DNA of 64,000 bases from Paenibacillus sp. (GCA_023512345.1 JAILZT010000005.1:186001-250000), one strand, 5' to 3'. Numbered from the stretch's first letter, positions 36,017 through 46,211 are shown. Notes: a model not told the origin generated them from the letters alone. Translations and numbers: made by a program.

Positions 36017-36460
36017 TTAGAGGGATTTCATCGCGAACCGGACCGTAGCTATCTCATCCAATTCGTTTTGTTCCCGTAAATTCATGCTTTGCTGAAACAG
36101 GTCCTGTGCCTTATCCTTCGCTTTCAGCCACACCTTTTCATCCAAAACCTTCGTACTAAGTTGATTCTGCTTATGTTGAACCTCTTGATTGGAATAAATG
36201 ATATCTGAGTGCTTGCGTGCGATACATACATCCAGATAGTCAACATAATCCTGTAATTCCCGAATCTTAATCATTGATGTTTTTTGTTCTGCTGAACTTT
36301 GCAAGGAAATCAAGACTTCACTACGCTGTACCATCAAATCTTTAAGACATTGTTCATGGGCTTGCAGTTCTCCAAGCGCGGTTGAAAGTACCCACTCTGC
36401 CTGAGTTTTTTCATTGCCCTTCAAATCCACAACTTTTTGAAAAGAATAATTAAACCTCAT
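36017..36460 (-). CDS. fliJ: Flagellar export chaperone FliJ
   Basis: Coiled-coil stalk of the export ATPase. 147 residues, almost entirely helical with heptads (RFNYSFQKVVDLKGNEKTQA; VWLKAKDKAQDLFQQSMNLR; REQNELDEIATVRF). Normal length; it follows fliI. Confidence 0.92.
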   Translation of the reverse strand: MRFNYSFQKVVDLKGNEKTQAEWVLSTALGELQAHEQCLKDLMVQRSEVLISLQSSAEQKTSMIKIRELQDYVDYLDVCIARKHSDIIYSNQEVQHKQNQLSTKVLDEKVWLKAKDKAQDLFQQSMNLREQNELDEIATVRFAMKSL

Positions 36461-36469
36461 GATTCGGAA

Positions 36470-37795
36470 TCAACTCCTTGAGAATTGAGAAATTAAGGAT
36501 TCTTGAACTTCTGCTAAAGTAACTTTCTCATTCACCTTTTGTTTGGTGAAGTTCCATATACTATCAATATAATGAATCGACTCGTCAATTTGAGCGTTAG
36601 AACCTCTCTGGTAGGCCCCAATATTGATAAGATCCTCAGAATCCTTATAGACAGCCATAAGCCTTTTCACATTTTCTGCAGCGTCTATTTGTTCTTCAGT
36701 CACTATATCCTTCATTACTCGACTAATACTGGAGAGCACATCAATGGCTGGAAAATGACCCTTGTTAGCAATACTTCGGTTCAAAACAATATGCCCGTCT
36801 AATATTCCACGCACTGCATCAGCTATAGGCTCATTCATGTCGTCTCCATCAACCAAGACTGTATAAAATGCGGTTATAGAGCCTAAAGGTCCTGTTCCCG
36901 CCCTTTCAAGCAGTTTGGGAAGACTCGCGAACACTGAAGGGGTGTAACCTCTCATAGCTGGGGGTTCCCCTACTGCAAGTCCTACTTCACGTTGTGCCAT
37001 TGCGTAGCGTGTAACAGAATCCATCATTAGCATGACGTTTAGGCCGCGATCCCGAAAATACTCTGCGATCGTTGTAGCAATTAATGCCCCTTTAATTCTT
37101 ATAAGTGCCGGCTGGTCTGATGTAGCTACAATGACTACCGAGCGTTGAAGACCTTCTGGACCTAAATCGCGTTCGATAAAGTCTAAAACTTCTCTACCCC
37201 GCTCACCTATTAAGGCGATTACGTTCACATCCGCTGATGTATTCCTAGCAATCATGCCCATCAGTGTGCTTTTTCCAACCCCAGACCCGGCGAATATACC
37301 AACACGCTGTCCCTTGCCTATGGTCAACAATCCATCTATAGCCCTAACCCCTATACTGATCGGTTCTTGCACTCTAGGACGATTTAGTGGATTGGATGGA
37401 ATATTAAAGGTTGAGCTATGAGGCATACGAGCTGGAATCAACGATCCATCCAGCGGTTGTCCCAAACCATCCAACACTTTCCCAAGAAGCTCAGAGCCCA
37501 CTTGCACGCTTAGAGGCTTGCCTGTTCCAACCACATCACATCCCGGACCAATCGCTTGCAGTTCACCCAAAGGCATTAGAAGCACCTTATTATCACGAAA
37601 ACCTACAACTTCAGCCTTAAGTGGCTTATTCCCTTTAGTAGGATAGATATAACAAACATCACCGATACTAGCATCCGGTCCTTCTGATTCAACCATAAGA
37701 CCAATGACCTGAGTGACTTTACCATTAACTCTGACTGGATCAAAATTAATCAGCTGTTCTTTATAACGCTTACTATCAAGCATTTTCTTCACCAT
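36470..37795 (-). CDS. fliI: Flagellar export ATPase FliI
   Basis: Hexameric ATPase of the flagellar export apparatus, related to F1-beta. Walker A is GIFAGSGVGKSTLMGMIARN; others are GERGREVLDFIERDLG, Walker B VMLMMDSVTRYAMAQREVGL, and PSVFASLPKLLERAG. I start at ATG 37793-37795 (MVKKMLDSKRYK, 441 residues), with GAGGAAGG just upstream. This overlaps the end of fliH by 20 nt. MLDSKRYK four codons later is a possible alternative. Confidence 0.95.
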   Translation of the reverse strand: MVKKMLDSKRYKEQLINFDPVRVNGKVTQVIGLMVESEGPDASIGDVCYIYPTKGNKPLKAEVVGFRDNKVLLMPLGELQAIGPGCDVVGTGKPLSVQVGSELLGKVLDGLGQPLDGSLIPARMPHSSTFNIPSNPLNRPRVQEPISIGVRAIDGLLTIGKGQRVGIFAGSGVGKSTLMGMIARNTSADVNVIALIGERGREVLDFIERDLGPEGLQRSVVIVATSDQPALIRIKGALIATTIAEYFRDRGLNVMLMMDSVTRYAMAQREVGLAVGEPPAMRGYTPSVFASLPKLLERAGTGPLGSITAFYTVLVDGDDMNEPIADAVRGILDGHIVLNRSIANKGHFPAIDVLSSISRVMKDIVTEEQIDAAENVKRLMAVYKDSEDLINIGAYQRGSNAQIDESIHYIDSIWNFTKQKVNEKVTLAEVQESLISQFSRS

Positions 37796-38627
37796 TCTTG
37801 CCTTCCTCGGAATCCAGAGCAATCCTTAAGAGTTCTTTCTTGATCTCCGTAAGCTGGGTGTCGATTCGAGCATCAATACTGCCAAATGAAGAACGAATTA
37901 CACAACCATGATCCCTTACTGTCGAATCCGGCAATATTTGCAGTTCAGCTTGTGAGTCTATGGCAAGCGATAACTCTTCCCGGGCTGCATTTACAAATGT
38001 AAATTGAGGAGGAGATACGCAAAGAGAGATCAGACCTTGCTCACGTTTGCGCGCTAAATTCTTTTTAATTAAATCCATAGTGAATTCCGGCTCTATTGTA
38101 AGCTGTTTTTCCACAATTTTTTCGGCAATATCACAGCTGAGTTCTACCAAAAAAGGTTCTGCCTCTTGGATAATGACGTCTCTTGCCCTGTAAGCTTCAG
38201 AAAGCACTGTTCTAGCTTCTTCCATCATCTCAGCGACTCTTAGTTTCATTTCTTCTTCAGCCTGAGAAACGCCTTCCTGATACCCCTGCTGGTAGGCTTC
38301 GGACTTCACAGCCTCAACCAGATGTTCATCCTGCTCCCGACGCTGAAGCCACCATTGTTCAACTTCTGCACGGGCTGACTCCAAAAGAAGCTCTGCTTCT
38401 TCGGAAGCATTTCTTACCTGGCCTTCAGCAAACTCCTGAGCATCTCGCAGCATCTGTTTGCGGGCTAGTTCAGCTTCCTCGCGGGCAGGATCAGCATAAT
38501 GAATTTCAGCCGCAGCCTCTTCTTCTAAGACAACCTCATGGGAGAGACCAGCATGATGACGGGCCTGTTCCAATCTTTTCAGAACATCTACAGGTACGTA
38601 TTGGGAGTGTTTGATCAGCTTAGACAA
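37776..38627 (-). CDS. fliH: Flagellar export regulator FliH
   Basis: Stator-like regulator of the FliI ATPase. About 283 residues. Acidic, Ala/Glu-rich coiled coil through the middle (YQQGYQEGVSQAEEEMKLRV) and a conserved C-terminal FliH/V-ATPase-E domain (EPFLVELSCDIAEKIVEKQL; CVIRSSFGSIDARIDTQLTE). I start at TTG 38625-38627 (MSKLIKHSQYVPVD), with AGGAG nine nucleotides upstream. An ATG at 38636 is too close to the same site. It overlaps fliG by 8 nt. Confidence 0.9.
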   Translation of the reverse strand: MSKLIKHSQYVPVDVLKRLEQARHHAGLSHEVVLEEEAAAEIHYADPAREEAELARKQMLRDAQEFAEGQVRNASEEAELLLESARAEVEQWWLQRREQDEHLVEAVKSEAYQQGYQEGVSQAEEEMKLRVAEMMEEARTVLSEAYRARDVIIQEAEPFLVELSCDIAEKIVEKQLTIEPEFTMDLIKKNLARKREQGLISLCVSPPQFTFVNAAREELSLAIDSQAELQILPDSTVRDHGCVIRSSFGSIDARIDTQLTEIKKELLRIALDSEEGKNGEENA

Positions 38628-39636
38628 TAATGTCATCTCCTCCGCCACGTGCAATGATGATTTCACCTGACTCTTCCAACCTGCGGATAGTTCCTACAAT
38701 TCGGGTTTGTGCCTCTTCTACATCACGCAACCGCACAGGACCCATGTACTCCATTTCTTCCCGGAATGTTTCTGCCATACGCTTGGACATGTTCCGGAAA
38801 ATAACATCGCGAACTTCTTCGCTTGCGACTTTTAAAGCAAGCTGCAGATCTGCATTTTCGATATCGCGGATAATCCGTTGGATAGAACGGTTGTCCACAT
38901 TGACAATATCTTCGAACACGAACATCCGCTTTTTGATTTCTTCTGCAAGCTCCGGATCCTGTATTTCGAGTGAATCCAGGATAGTTCGTTCTGTTCCCCG
39001 GTCTACCCCATTCAAAATCTGTACGATAGATTCGATACCGCCAGCATTCGTATAATCCTGAGTAACTGTTGCCGATAGCTTCTGTTCCAGAACACGCTCT
39101 ATCTGGGAGATAACCTCTGGAGAGGTACTATCCATAATAGCAATCCTTCTCGCCACCTCAGCCTGTTTCTCTTGAGGAAGTGAGGAAAGGATCGCCGCAG
39201 CCTGTTCAAACTGAAGATACGATAATACGAGAGCGATGGTCTGAACATTTTCGTTCTGAATAAAGTTAAGGATCTGGTTAGGATCTGCTTTTCGTGCGAA
39301 GTCAAAAGGTCTAACCTGCAACGTTGCAGTCAAACGGTTAATAACTTCCATTGCTTTGGATTGGCCAAGTGCTTTCTCCAAGATTTCTTTGGCGTAATTA
39401 ATACCGCCTTGTGAGATATATTCTTGGGCAAGACATATTTGGTGAAATTCTGACATGATTGATTCTTTTTCACCACTATCTACTTTACGAACATTGGCTA
39501 TTTCGAGTGTCAGCTGTTCGATTTCCTCATCCCGTAAATGTTTGAATATTTGTGCCGATACCTCAGGCCCTAGTGTGATAAGCAGGATTGCGGCTTTTTG
39601 TCGACCGCTTAATCCCTGCTGGCTAGCTTTTGCCAT
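38620..39636 (-). CDS. fliG: Flagellar motor switch protein FliG
   Basis: Rotor torque-generating subunit. 338 residues, equal to B. subtilis FliG. N-terminal LSGRQKAAILLITLGPEVSA, middle-domain EKQAEVARRIAIMDSTSPEV with the EHPQ-like region, and C-terminal charged helix SIQRIIRDIENADLQLALKV plus FRNMSKRMAETFREEMEYMG. I start at ATG 39634-39636 with AGAGGTGA upstream; the open frame extends eight codons further without support. Confidence 0.97.
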   Translation of the reverse strand: MAKASQQGLSGRQKAAILLITLGPEVSAQIFKHLRDEEIEQLTLEIANVRKVDSGEKESIMSEFHQICLAQEYISQGGINYAKEILEKALGQSKAMEVINRLTATLQVRPFDFARKADPNQILNFIQNENVQTIALVLSYLQFEQAAAILSSLPQEKQAEVARRIAIMDSTSPEVISQIERVLEQKLSATVTQDYTNAGGIESIVQILNGVDRGTERTILDSLEIQDPELAEEIKKRMFVFEDIVNVDNRSIQRIIRDIENADLQLALKVASEEVRDVIFRNMSKRMAETFREEMEYMGPVRLRDVEEAQTRIVGTIRRLEESGEIIIARGGGDDIIV

Positions 39637-39640
39637 TACT

Positions 39641-41227
39641 TCACCTCTGTTCGTCAGCAAGCCATGTACGCAGAAGATTTACGAATTCGTCTGGCTTCTT
39701 CTTAGCCAAACTTTCCAATTGTTTGCGCACTTGGCTTTCGTTCGTTATGCTATCCAAATTAATGGATGGAAACTCGGTAGGAACTTGTAATGGGATATCT
39801 TCCTCATCTTCTTCCACTTGCTTTTTGCGGCTCCGGTAAAAGAGATAACCCGCTCCAGCGCCAATGACTAGTGCACCTGCGCCGATTGCCCATATCATCC
39901 AGTTTGCAAGCTTGCTTGCAGCCGCTGCTGCAGCATTACTTCCGAATTGTTGGGAATACACAGAAACTTTTTTGCTCAATTCAGCGTCTGTATATACAAC
40001 ACCAGAATCTGCTAAAGAGGCACGAACAATATTTACTAAAATGTTCTGAATTGCATCTTGTGTAGGTTGATCCAAAGTTATTTGTCCGGTAGGTGGTTCA
40101 ACCGCAACATTTATGGTTAAATCTTTAACAGTGTATGGGCTTGCGATAATATCCTTGGTAATACGGTTAACTTCATAGTTCCTAGTCTCCGATGATTCCT
40201 CAGAAGTAGATGTGCCGGTGTCCGTACTAGTAGGATAACCTGCCACATCCTGTGAACCCGTACCCGCTACACCACCATCTGTACTGCCTTGCCCAGAGAA
40301 TGTATTACTTATGATTTGGGAACTAATTTCTATTCCCTTCATATTCTCAGTATCCACAGGCGTTACCAAATCTTCCTTACGACTTTCCTTATCAAAGTTC
40401 AACTTAGAAAATACAAGTACATCTACTTTGTCAGGACCCGTAAGAGTGCTTAGAAATTGCTTCACATTCTTCTTTACTTCTTCTTCAAATTTCTTTTGAA
40501 GGGTGAAATTCTCTTCCACCTGATTGGATACGCCTGCTTGTCCACCTCTTGAAGAAGGCATAAGTTCAACTTCATTGTTGGCAATCGTAATATTATCAAC
40601 AGGAAGATTCGGAACCGCTGATTTTACTAGGTTGAAATAGCCATCAATATTTTCCTGACTAGGTCTAAAGCCCGGGTTAAAGGACAAAACTACTGAAGCA
40701 GAAGCTTTCTCTTGACCCTCTTGAGCGACAAAGACCGTTTCTTTCGGTAGATTAATTAATACCTTCGCATCCTTAATCCCTTGCATTCTTCTCATTAATT
40801 GTTCTACTTCACCATTAAGCGCATTATTATACTTCACATTAAACTCATTATCAGTCGTACCGATCATTGAAGAATTTTCGTCAAATACCTTGTACCCGAG
40901 TGAGCCTTCTTGAACAATCCCCTGAGAACCGATATCCACTTTTATGCGTGCCGCCTCTGTACTAGGTACAGAAATACTCTTACCATCCGGACTTAATTGA
41001 TATGGAATACCAGCCGAGTCTAAATATGTCATAACAGCAGCCGAGTCCGTACTATCTAAATCTCTAAAGGCTACCTCATACTCGGTTTTTGAAAGCTGCA
41101 TCGTTAGTACAACGATGATTATTATAATGATTGACAACGTCGAAAAGAATAATATCTTTTGTCGGCTGCTGAATCGATTCCAGTACTGAACGCCCTTGTC
41201 CTTGTACTGGGCAAATCTTTCATTCAC
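39641..41227 (-). CDS. fliF: Flagellar MS-ring protein FliF
   Basis: Forms the basal-body MS ring. 528 residues. First membrane segment about residues 27-46 (LFFSTLSIIIIIIVVLTMQL). Ring-building motifs include VAFRDLDSTDSAAVMTYLDS and ARIKVDIGSQGIVQEGSLGY. Second membrane segment about 446-466, and a C-terminal FliG-binding tail (VRKQLESLAKKKPDEFVNLL). Contiguous with fliE and fliG. Confidence 0.96.
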   Translation of the reverse strand: MNERFAQYKDKGVQYWNRFSSRQKILFFSTLSIIIIIIVVLTMQLSKTEYEVAFRDLDSTDSAAVMTYLDSAGIPYQLSPDGKSISVPSTEAARIKVDIGSQGIVQEGSLGYKVFDENSSMIGTTDNEFNVKYNNALNGEVEQLMRRMQGIKDAKVLINLPKETVFVAQEGQEKASASVVLSFNPGFRPSQENIDGYFNLVKSAVPNLPVDNITIANNEVELMPSSRGGQAGVSNQVEENFTLQKKFEEEVKKNVKQFLSTLTGPDKVDVLVFSKLNFDKESRKEDLVTPVDTENMKGIEISSQIISNTFSGQGSTDGGVAGTGSQDVAGYPTSTDTGTSTSEESSETRNYEVNRITKDIIASPYTVKDLTINVAVEPPTGQITLDQPTQDAIQNILVNIVRASLADSGVVYTDAELSKKVSVYSQQFGSNAAAAAASKLANWMIWAIGAGALVIGAGAGYLFYRSRKKQVEEDEEDIPLQVPTEFPSINLDSITNESQVRKQLESLAKKKPDEFVNLLRTWLADEQR

Positions 41228-41260
41228 AGTGTCACCCCATCCGAAACTAAGCTAGGATAT

Positions 41261-41572
41261 TTAGATCTGAGTTCTCATAATTTCTTGATAGGCTTCAATT
41301 ACTTTGTTCCGGACTTGTGTAGTCAACTGCAAACTTAGCAATGCCTGCTGGGAAGATATTAATGCTTCATCTACGTTTACTTCTCCAAGTACAAACTTGT
41401 TGTTCATCTCTTTCGCTTGCTGCTCTTGATTGGCTACCTGATTCAGAGCATCTTCGAGATAAGAACTGAAGCTTTGCGTTGAATTTGTAGGTACAGATGA
41501 AGACTGTGCTGTCGACGTTTTTAAAGCAAGTTGCTGGACCGCTTGTGTACCTATTGCCAAATTTTGTATCAA
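41261..41572 (-). CDS. fliE: Flagellar hook-basal body junction protein FliE
   Basis: Links the MS ring to the rod. 103 residues, normal size. Conserved SFSSYLEDALNQVANQEQQA and VDEALISSQQALLSLQLTTQ, ending QVRNKVIEAYQEIMRTQI. Start TTG 41572 with GGAGG seven nucleotides upstream. Confidence 0.95.
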   Translation of the reverse strand: MIQNLAIGTQAVQQLALKTSTAQSSSVPTNSTQSFSSYLEDALNQVANQEQQAKEMNNKFVLGEVNVDEALISSQQALLSLQLTTQVRNKVIEAYQEIMRTQI

Positions 41573-41599
41573 CTGTGCACCTCCTCTGTATGTCTATAA

Positions 41600-42049
41600 T
41601 TACCGCCCAATCTCTAAAGCTTTGCTAACCATGGCTTTACTTGCATTCAGCATAGTAACATTCGCTTCATAAGAACGGGACGCGGATAGCATATCCACCA
41701 TTTCTTTAGTGATGTCAACGTTAGGCATGTACACATAACCATTATTATCCGCATCCGGATGACTTGGGTTGTACACAGGCTTAAGCGGGGAAGAATCCTC
41801 TGTAATTGCCTGTACTCTAACTCCTTTATTACTACTGCCATTCAATGTTGAATTCAGTATATCTGAAAACTTGCTCCTCGGAGTTGCTTCGAGTACAACC
41901 ATTTTACGTCGGTATGGAACAGCTTTACCGTCAACTACCGACGCCCTTGTCGTTTCTGCGTTAGCGATATTGGAGGATATAACGTCCATTCGCAACCTTT
42001 GGGCAGTTAGTGCCGAGGCACTAATTCCAAAACTACTACCAAAATTCAT
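41600..42049 (-). CDS. flgC: Flagellar proximal rod protein FlgC
   Basis: Rod subunit of 149 residues. N-terminal signature SALTAQRLRMDVISSNIANA, middle YVYMPNVDITKEMVDMLSAS and C-terminal SYEANVTMLNASKAMVSKAL. ATG 42049 with GGGGAG upstream. Follows flgB by 6 nt. Confidence 0.96.
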   Translation of the reverse strand: MNFGSSFGISASALTAQRLRMDVISSNIANAETTRASVVDGKAVPYRRKMVVLEATPRSKFSDILNSTLNGSSNKGVRVQAITEDSSPLKPVYNPSHPDADNNGYVYMPNVDITKEMVDMLSASRSYEANVTMLNASKAMVSKALEIGR

Positions 42050-42055
42050 ACCCGG

Positions 42056-42463
42056 TTATCTCCCCTCAGCAACTGTACGCATCATTGAAATCTGACTATT
42101 AATTTGTTGAATATAAGAGTTATATCTAAGCTGATTTTCTGCGCTGAGCGCCATTTCTCGATCAATATCAACATTATTATTATTGTTATTCATCGAAGAA
42201 GTTTCATCTGTTGTTACAACCGGGGCCGGAATGACCTGATTGTTGCCGAATCGAAAATGTCGTGTATCCGTTACTTTAGCGCTAAGTTGGGACTTAAGTC
42301 CTCTATCCTGCTGCTGTAAGAAGCTTTCAAATGTTACATCAGAACGTTTGAAATTCGGCGTATCCACATTTGCGACATTATTTGAAAGAATACTTTGTCG
42401 TTTGTTGGCAGCTTCCATGCCTCCCTGCATTCTTTGAAAACTGACACTATTCAGCAATCCCAC
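42056..42463 (-). CDS. flgB: Flagellar proximal rod protein FlgB, first gene of the fla/che operon
   Basis: Rod subunit. ANKRQSILSNNVANVDTPNF is the family signature; the C-terminus is AENQLRYNSYIQQINSQISM. The open frame extends to 42517, but GTG at 42461-42463, with AGGAGG six nucleotides upstream, gives a protein of 135 residues with the expected N-terminus (MGLLNSVSFQRMQG). It begins the long minus-strand motility operon. Confidence 0.95.
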   Translation of the reverse strand: MGLLNSVSFQRMQGGMEAANKRQSILSNNVANVDTPNFKRSDVTFESFLQQQDRGLKSQLSAKVTDTRHFRFGNNQVIPAPVVTTDETSSMNNNNNNVDIDREMALSAENQLRYNSYIQQINSQISMMRTVAEGR

Positions 42464-42656
42464 ATAAATCCTCCTTCCAAAACTACCATATTGAAAAGAA
42501 TTCCACAATACTTCCAATAATCCTTCTTTTTCGACAAAAATAGCATCTTAAAATGACTTTTTTCCAAACATAAGTCGATTCTTGTCACAGGACGGAAAAA
42601 TAGTCATATTCACATACTCTGATTTTCGTGTAAATTCAATATTATTACAATAAGAA
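42464..42656 (-). promoter_or_regulatory. Leader/promoter region of the fla/che operon
   Basis: AT-rich gap between the hslU terminator and flgB that must hold the operon promoter. The best sigma-A-like candidate I see on the minus strand is TTGAAT (42639-42634), 17 nt, then TATGTG (42616-42611); the -10 box is poor. No convincing sigma-D box was found. The candidate is weak, the regional role is likely. Confidence 0.35.
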
Positions 42657-42691
42657 ATAAGCCCTATCTTTTCATAGAAGATAGGGCTTAT
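42657..42691 (-). terminator. Strong terminator of the dprA-topA-trmFO-hslVU operon
   Basis: Perfect 14-bp stem ATAAGCCCTATCTT / AAGATAGGGCTTAT around a 7-nt loop, followed on the minus strand by TTCTTATTGT. It insulates the fla/che operon. The 140 bp between it and the hslU stop are AT-rich and hold no gene. Confidence 0.75.
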
Positions 42692-42831
42692 CACATTTTT
42701 ATTCAATATATTTACTTTTAATTGGTTGTTTTTACCTTAAAAACCGAGTGATTGGGTTTATCCCCATTTTTATCCTTAAAGCAATATTACATTTTTCACT
42801 CATTTTAAATATTAAGCATTAAATTGTAAGT

Positions 42832-44235
42832 TTAAAGAATATATTGACTTAAATCTCGGTCCAGGGCAATCGATGCCAATTTCTCACGTACGTATTCAGG
42901 TGTTATAACCATTGTGTCCAGCGTTAGCTCAGGCGCTTCAAAGGAAAGATCTTCAAGCAACTTCTCCAAAATCGTGTGCAGTCGGCGCGCTCCAATGTTT
43001 TCCATGTTCTGATTAACGGTAGCGGCTATCTTGGCAATCTCTAATATGGCTTCTTTTTGAAATTGTATTTCAATATTTTCAGTGGCCAATAAATTAATAT
43101 ATTGCTTCGTAAGCGCATTTTCCGGTTCAGTTAAAATCGATACAAAATCCTCCAGCGTAAGACTGCTCAGTTCTACACGGATCGGAAACCGCCCCTGAAG
43201 CTCCGGTATGAGGTCGGAAGGCTTGGCTATATGGAATGCTCCCGCAGCCATGAAGAGGACGTAATCCGTCTTCACAGGGCCATATTTTGTCATTACTGTC
43301 GATCCTTCGACAATAGGCAATATATCGCGCTGGACTCCCTCCCGGGATACATCTGGACCCGAGCCTTTTCCTTGGCTGGCGACCTTGTCAATTTCATCAA
43401 TAAATATAATCCCTGATTGCTCTGCCCTAGAAACTGATTCTTGAATTACATCATCCATATCAATTAGCTTGGAAGCTTCATCTTGTATGAGAACTTTGCG
43501 AGCTTCCTTAATCGGAAGCTTACGTTTCTTCGTCCGTTTGGGAAGAAGACTTCCGAACATCTCCTGCATATTCATACCCATTTGATCATTTCCTTGGCCA
43601 GCAAACATGTCCAGCATCGAAGGTGCGCTATCCTCAACATCCACTTCGATGATATCCTCTTCCAGTTGACCCGCTAAAAGCTTGAAGCGAACTCCACGAC
43701 GGCGTTCACTAAGGCTGCCGTCTTGCTCAACTTCTTCTTTAGAATCATCCTGTCCGGCACTATTTCCTCCAAATATCATCTCAAAAGGATTACGCTGACC
43801 TTTATTCTTCGAAGTCGATGGGACTAAAATATTCACGATCCGTTCATTCGCTAATTCTTCAGCACGATCTTTAACTTTCTCAGTACGCTCAAGCTTAACC
43901 ATACGTATAGAGGTTTCAACTAAATCACGAACCATTGACTCCACATCGCGACCCACATAACCCACTTCAGTAAACTTGGTAGCTTCTACTTTTATAAACG
44001 GAGCATTGACCAGCTTTGCGAGTCTTCTGGCAATCTCTGTTTTACCAACACCAGTAGGACCGATCATTAAGATATTCTTAGGGACAACCTCATCACGTAA
44101 CTCTTCAGTCAGCAGACTGCGGCGGTAACGGTTACGCAGTGCAACCGCAACTGATTTTTTAGCCTGCTTTTGTCCAACGATATACTTATCCAGCTCAGCT
44201 ACGATTTGGCGGGGTGTAAGCGATTGATTGATCAT
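42832..44235 (-). CDS. hslU: HslU (ClpY) unfoldase ATPase
   Basis: AAA+ unfoldase feeding the HslV peptidase. 467 residues, same length as B. subtilis ClpY. Walker [21 protein letters not shown]; pore motif [18 protein letters not shown]; Walker [13 protein letters not shown]; sensor [16 protein letters not shown]-terminal [18 protein letters not shown] for HslV docking. The I domain is about residues 110-230. I start at ATG 44233-44235 behind GGAGG. In Bacillus codY follows; here it does not. Confidence 0.97.
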   Translation of the reverse strand: MINQSLTPRQIVAELDKYIVGQKQAKKSVAVALRNRYRRSLLTEELRDEVVPKNILMIGPTGVGKTEIARRLAKLVNAPFIKVEATKFTEVGYVGRDVESMVRDLVETSIRMVKLERTEKVKDRAEELANERIVNILVPSTSKNKGQRNPFEMIFGGNSAGQDDSKEEVEQDGSLSERRRGVRFKLLAGQLEEDIIEVDVEDSAPSMLDMFAGQGNDQMGMNMQEMFGSLLPKRTKKRKLPIKEARKVLIQDEASKLIDMDDVIQESVSRAEQSGIIFIDEIDKVASQGKGSGPDVSREGVQRDILPIVEGSTVMTKYGPVKTDYVLFMAAGAFHIAKPSDLIPELQGRFPIRVELSSLTLEDFVSILTEPENALTKQYINLLATENIEIQFQKEAILEIAKIAATVNQNMENIGARRLHTILEKLLEDLSFEAPELTLDTMVITPEYVREKLASIALDRDLSQYIL

Positions 44236-44269
44236 CTTGACTTCCTCCATCTCTCTGTGGCACTGAGGC

Positions 44270-44812
44270 CTACAATTGTTCCACTATGATATTGGAATTC
44301 GTGTATACGCATATTTCAGAAGCAATTTGAAGAGCCTCTCTCGCGATGTCTGCTGCACTAAGTGAAGAGGCGTGACGCTTAAGGGCACGGCCAGAAGCTA
44401 AGGCAAAATTACCACCAGAACCGATTGCCAAAACATCATCGTCCGGTTCGATAATTTCCCCATTGCCCGAAATTAGAAGCATCCCTTCTTTATCCATAAC
44501 GATCATCAACGCTTCCAACTTACGCAAAATTCGATCCTGACGCCAGTCTTTGGCAAGCTCTACTGCAGCGCGTTGTAAGTTTCCGTGATGTTCTTCTAAC
44601 TTTCCCTCGAATTTTTCGAACAAGGTAATCGCATCTGCGACCGATCCCGCAAATCCTGCGATTACTTGTCCTCGGTATAAACGCCGTACCTTCTTAGCCG
44701 TCGTTTTCATAATGACGCTTTCTCCGAAAGTAACCTGACCGTCACCGGCTATAGCAGCTTGGCCGTTATGCCTAACTGCGCAAATTGTGGTTGCATGAAA
44801 ACTGGGAACCAT
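44270..44812 (-). CDS. hslV: HslV (ClpQ) peptidase
   Basis: Two-ring peptidase partner of HslU. 180 residues: [57 protein letters not shown]. The protein begins [10 protein letters not shown], so the active-site Thr of the E. coli type (here T8) is preceded by a short extension with a Ser. This resembles B. subtilis ClpQ (MSSFHATTI), reported to act through an N-terminal Ser. ATG 44812 behind GGGGGG. Confidence 0.95.
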   Translation of the reverse strand: MVPSFHATTICAVRHNGQAAIAGDGQVTFGESVIMKTTAKKVRRLYRGQVIAGFAGSVADAITLFEKFEGKLEEHHGNLQRAAVELAKDWRQDRILRKLEALMIVMDKEGMLLISGNGEIIEPDDDVLAIGSGGNFALASGRALKRHASSLSAADIAREALQIASEICVYTNSNIIVEQL

Positions 44813-44827
44813 ATCTTTGAACCCCCC

Positions 44828-46186
44828 TTAAGATAAAGTCTGCTCTTCGGTTACAGGCACTGTATGTGGAAGACCTGTTTGTGAAGCAAACTCAGACAAA
44901 GCTTCCAAAGCACGGTTTGCAAGAAGCTCATTTTTTTCTTTTTTACTGCGGATTCTCTTCTCTGGCTTGGGCAACAACCCAAAGTTCGCATTCATGGGTT
45001 GAAAATGTTCCGGATCAGCAGAAGTAATATAAGCAGACATACTGCCCAATACACAATCTGCAGGAAATACTAGGCCCTCCTGGCCCAATGCTAATCGCGC
45101 GGCATTAATACCAGCAATCAGCCCTGAAGCGGCGGATTCTACATAACCCTCCACACCAGTCATTTGTCCTGCAAAGAACAACCGCTCCTTCCCCTTCATT
45201 TGATAAGTGGGATGCAGCAGCTTCGGAGAATTAATAAAGGTATTACGATGCATAACGCCATAACGAACATATTCTGCGTTCTCAAGACCTGGAATCAGTG
45301 AGAACACCCGCTTTTGCTCTCCCCACTTCAGGTGCGTTTGGAAGCCTACGAGGTTATATAGTGTTCCAGCTGCATTGTCCTGCCGCAATTGAACCACGGC
45401 ATGAGGGAGCTTTCCTGTATGTGGATTTAACAACCCAACAGGCTTCATGGGTCCAAACAGCGCTGTTTGCTTCCCGCGTTTCATCATAATCTCGATAGGC
45501 ATACAACCCTCGAAATATATTTCCTTCTCGAAGTCTTTGAGTGCAGCTACCTCGGCAGTAATGAGAGCATCATAGAAAATGTCAAATTCAGCCTCAGTCA
45601 TCGGGCAGTTAAGGTAAGCCGCTTCACCTTTGTCGTAACGGGAAGCCAAATAAACCTTACTCATATCAATGGAATCCTTCTCAACAATAGGAGCTGCTGC
45701 ATCGTAGAAGTAAAAGTATTCTTCGCCAAACAAGCTCTTAATCTCAGCTGACAAGGCCGGAGAAGTCAGAGGACCCGTTGCTATAACAACAATCCCCTCC
45801 TCCGGTATATGCGTTAATTCTTCATTTATGACTTCTACAAGCGGATGGTTATGCAGAGTCGATGTGATCTCACCAGAAAACCCATCCCGGTCAACGGCTA
45901 ACGCCCCTCCGGCAGGAACCGCATGGCGATCAGCGGCTCCTAGCACTAAAGAATCCAAACGGCGCATTTCTTCCTTAAGTACCCCAACTGCATTTCCTAA
46001 TCCATTCGCACGCAGCGAGTTGCTGCACACAAGCTCTGCAAATTGATCAGTATGATGTGCCGGTGTCTTCACTACAGGACGCATTTCATAAAGTCGCACC
46101 GGTACACCACGCGAGGCTATTTGCCAAGCCGCTTCACTGCCAGCGAGACCCGCACCTATTACTGTTACTTTTGCTGTTTCCGTCAA
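44828..46186 (-). CDS. trmFO: TrmFO, folate-dependent tRNA m5U54 methyltransferase
   Basis: FAD enzyme methylating U54 in the T loop of tRNA using methylenetetrahydrofolate. 452 residues. The N-terminal dinucleotide fold is [19 protein letters not shown] followed by YEMRPV; others are [33 protein letters not shown] and [20 protein letters not shown]. Start TTG 46184-46186 with AGGAGGT upstream. It lies between topA and hslV; the xerC/codV gene present here in Bacillus is missing. Confidence 0.97.
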   Translation of the reverse strand: MTETAKVTVIGAGLAGSEAAWQIASRGVPVRLYEMRPVVKTPAHHTDQFAELVCSNSLRANGLGNAVGVLKEEMRRLDSLVLGAADRHAVPAGGALAVDRDGFSGEITSTLHNHPLVEVINEELTHIPEEGIVVIATGPLTSPALSAEIKSLFGEEYFYFYDAAAPIVEKDSIDMSKVYLASRYDKGEAAYLNCPMTEAEFDIFYDALITAEVAALKDFEKEIYFEGCMPIEIMMKRGKQTALFGPMKPVGLLNPHTGKLPHAVVQLRQDNAAGTLYNLVGFQTHLKWGEQKRVFSLIPGLENAEYVRYGVMHRNTFINSPKLLHPTYQMKGKERLFFAGQMTGVEGYVESAASGLIAGINAARLALGQEGLVFPADCVLGSMSAYITSADPEHFQPMNANFGLLPKPEKRIRSKKEKNELLANRALEALSEFASQTGLPHTVPVTEEQTLS

Positions 46187-46211
46187 CTTCCTTTACCTCC
46201 TGTAGAGACTA

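Noticed and set aside
42692..42831. Remnant of codY downstream of hslU
   Set aside because: The 140 bp are AT-rich with no frame or motif resembling CodY.
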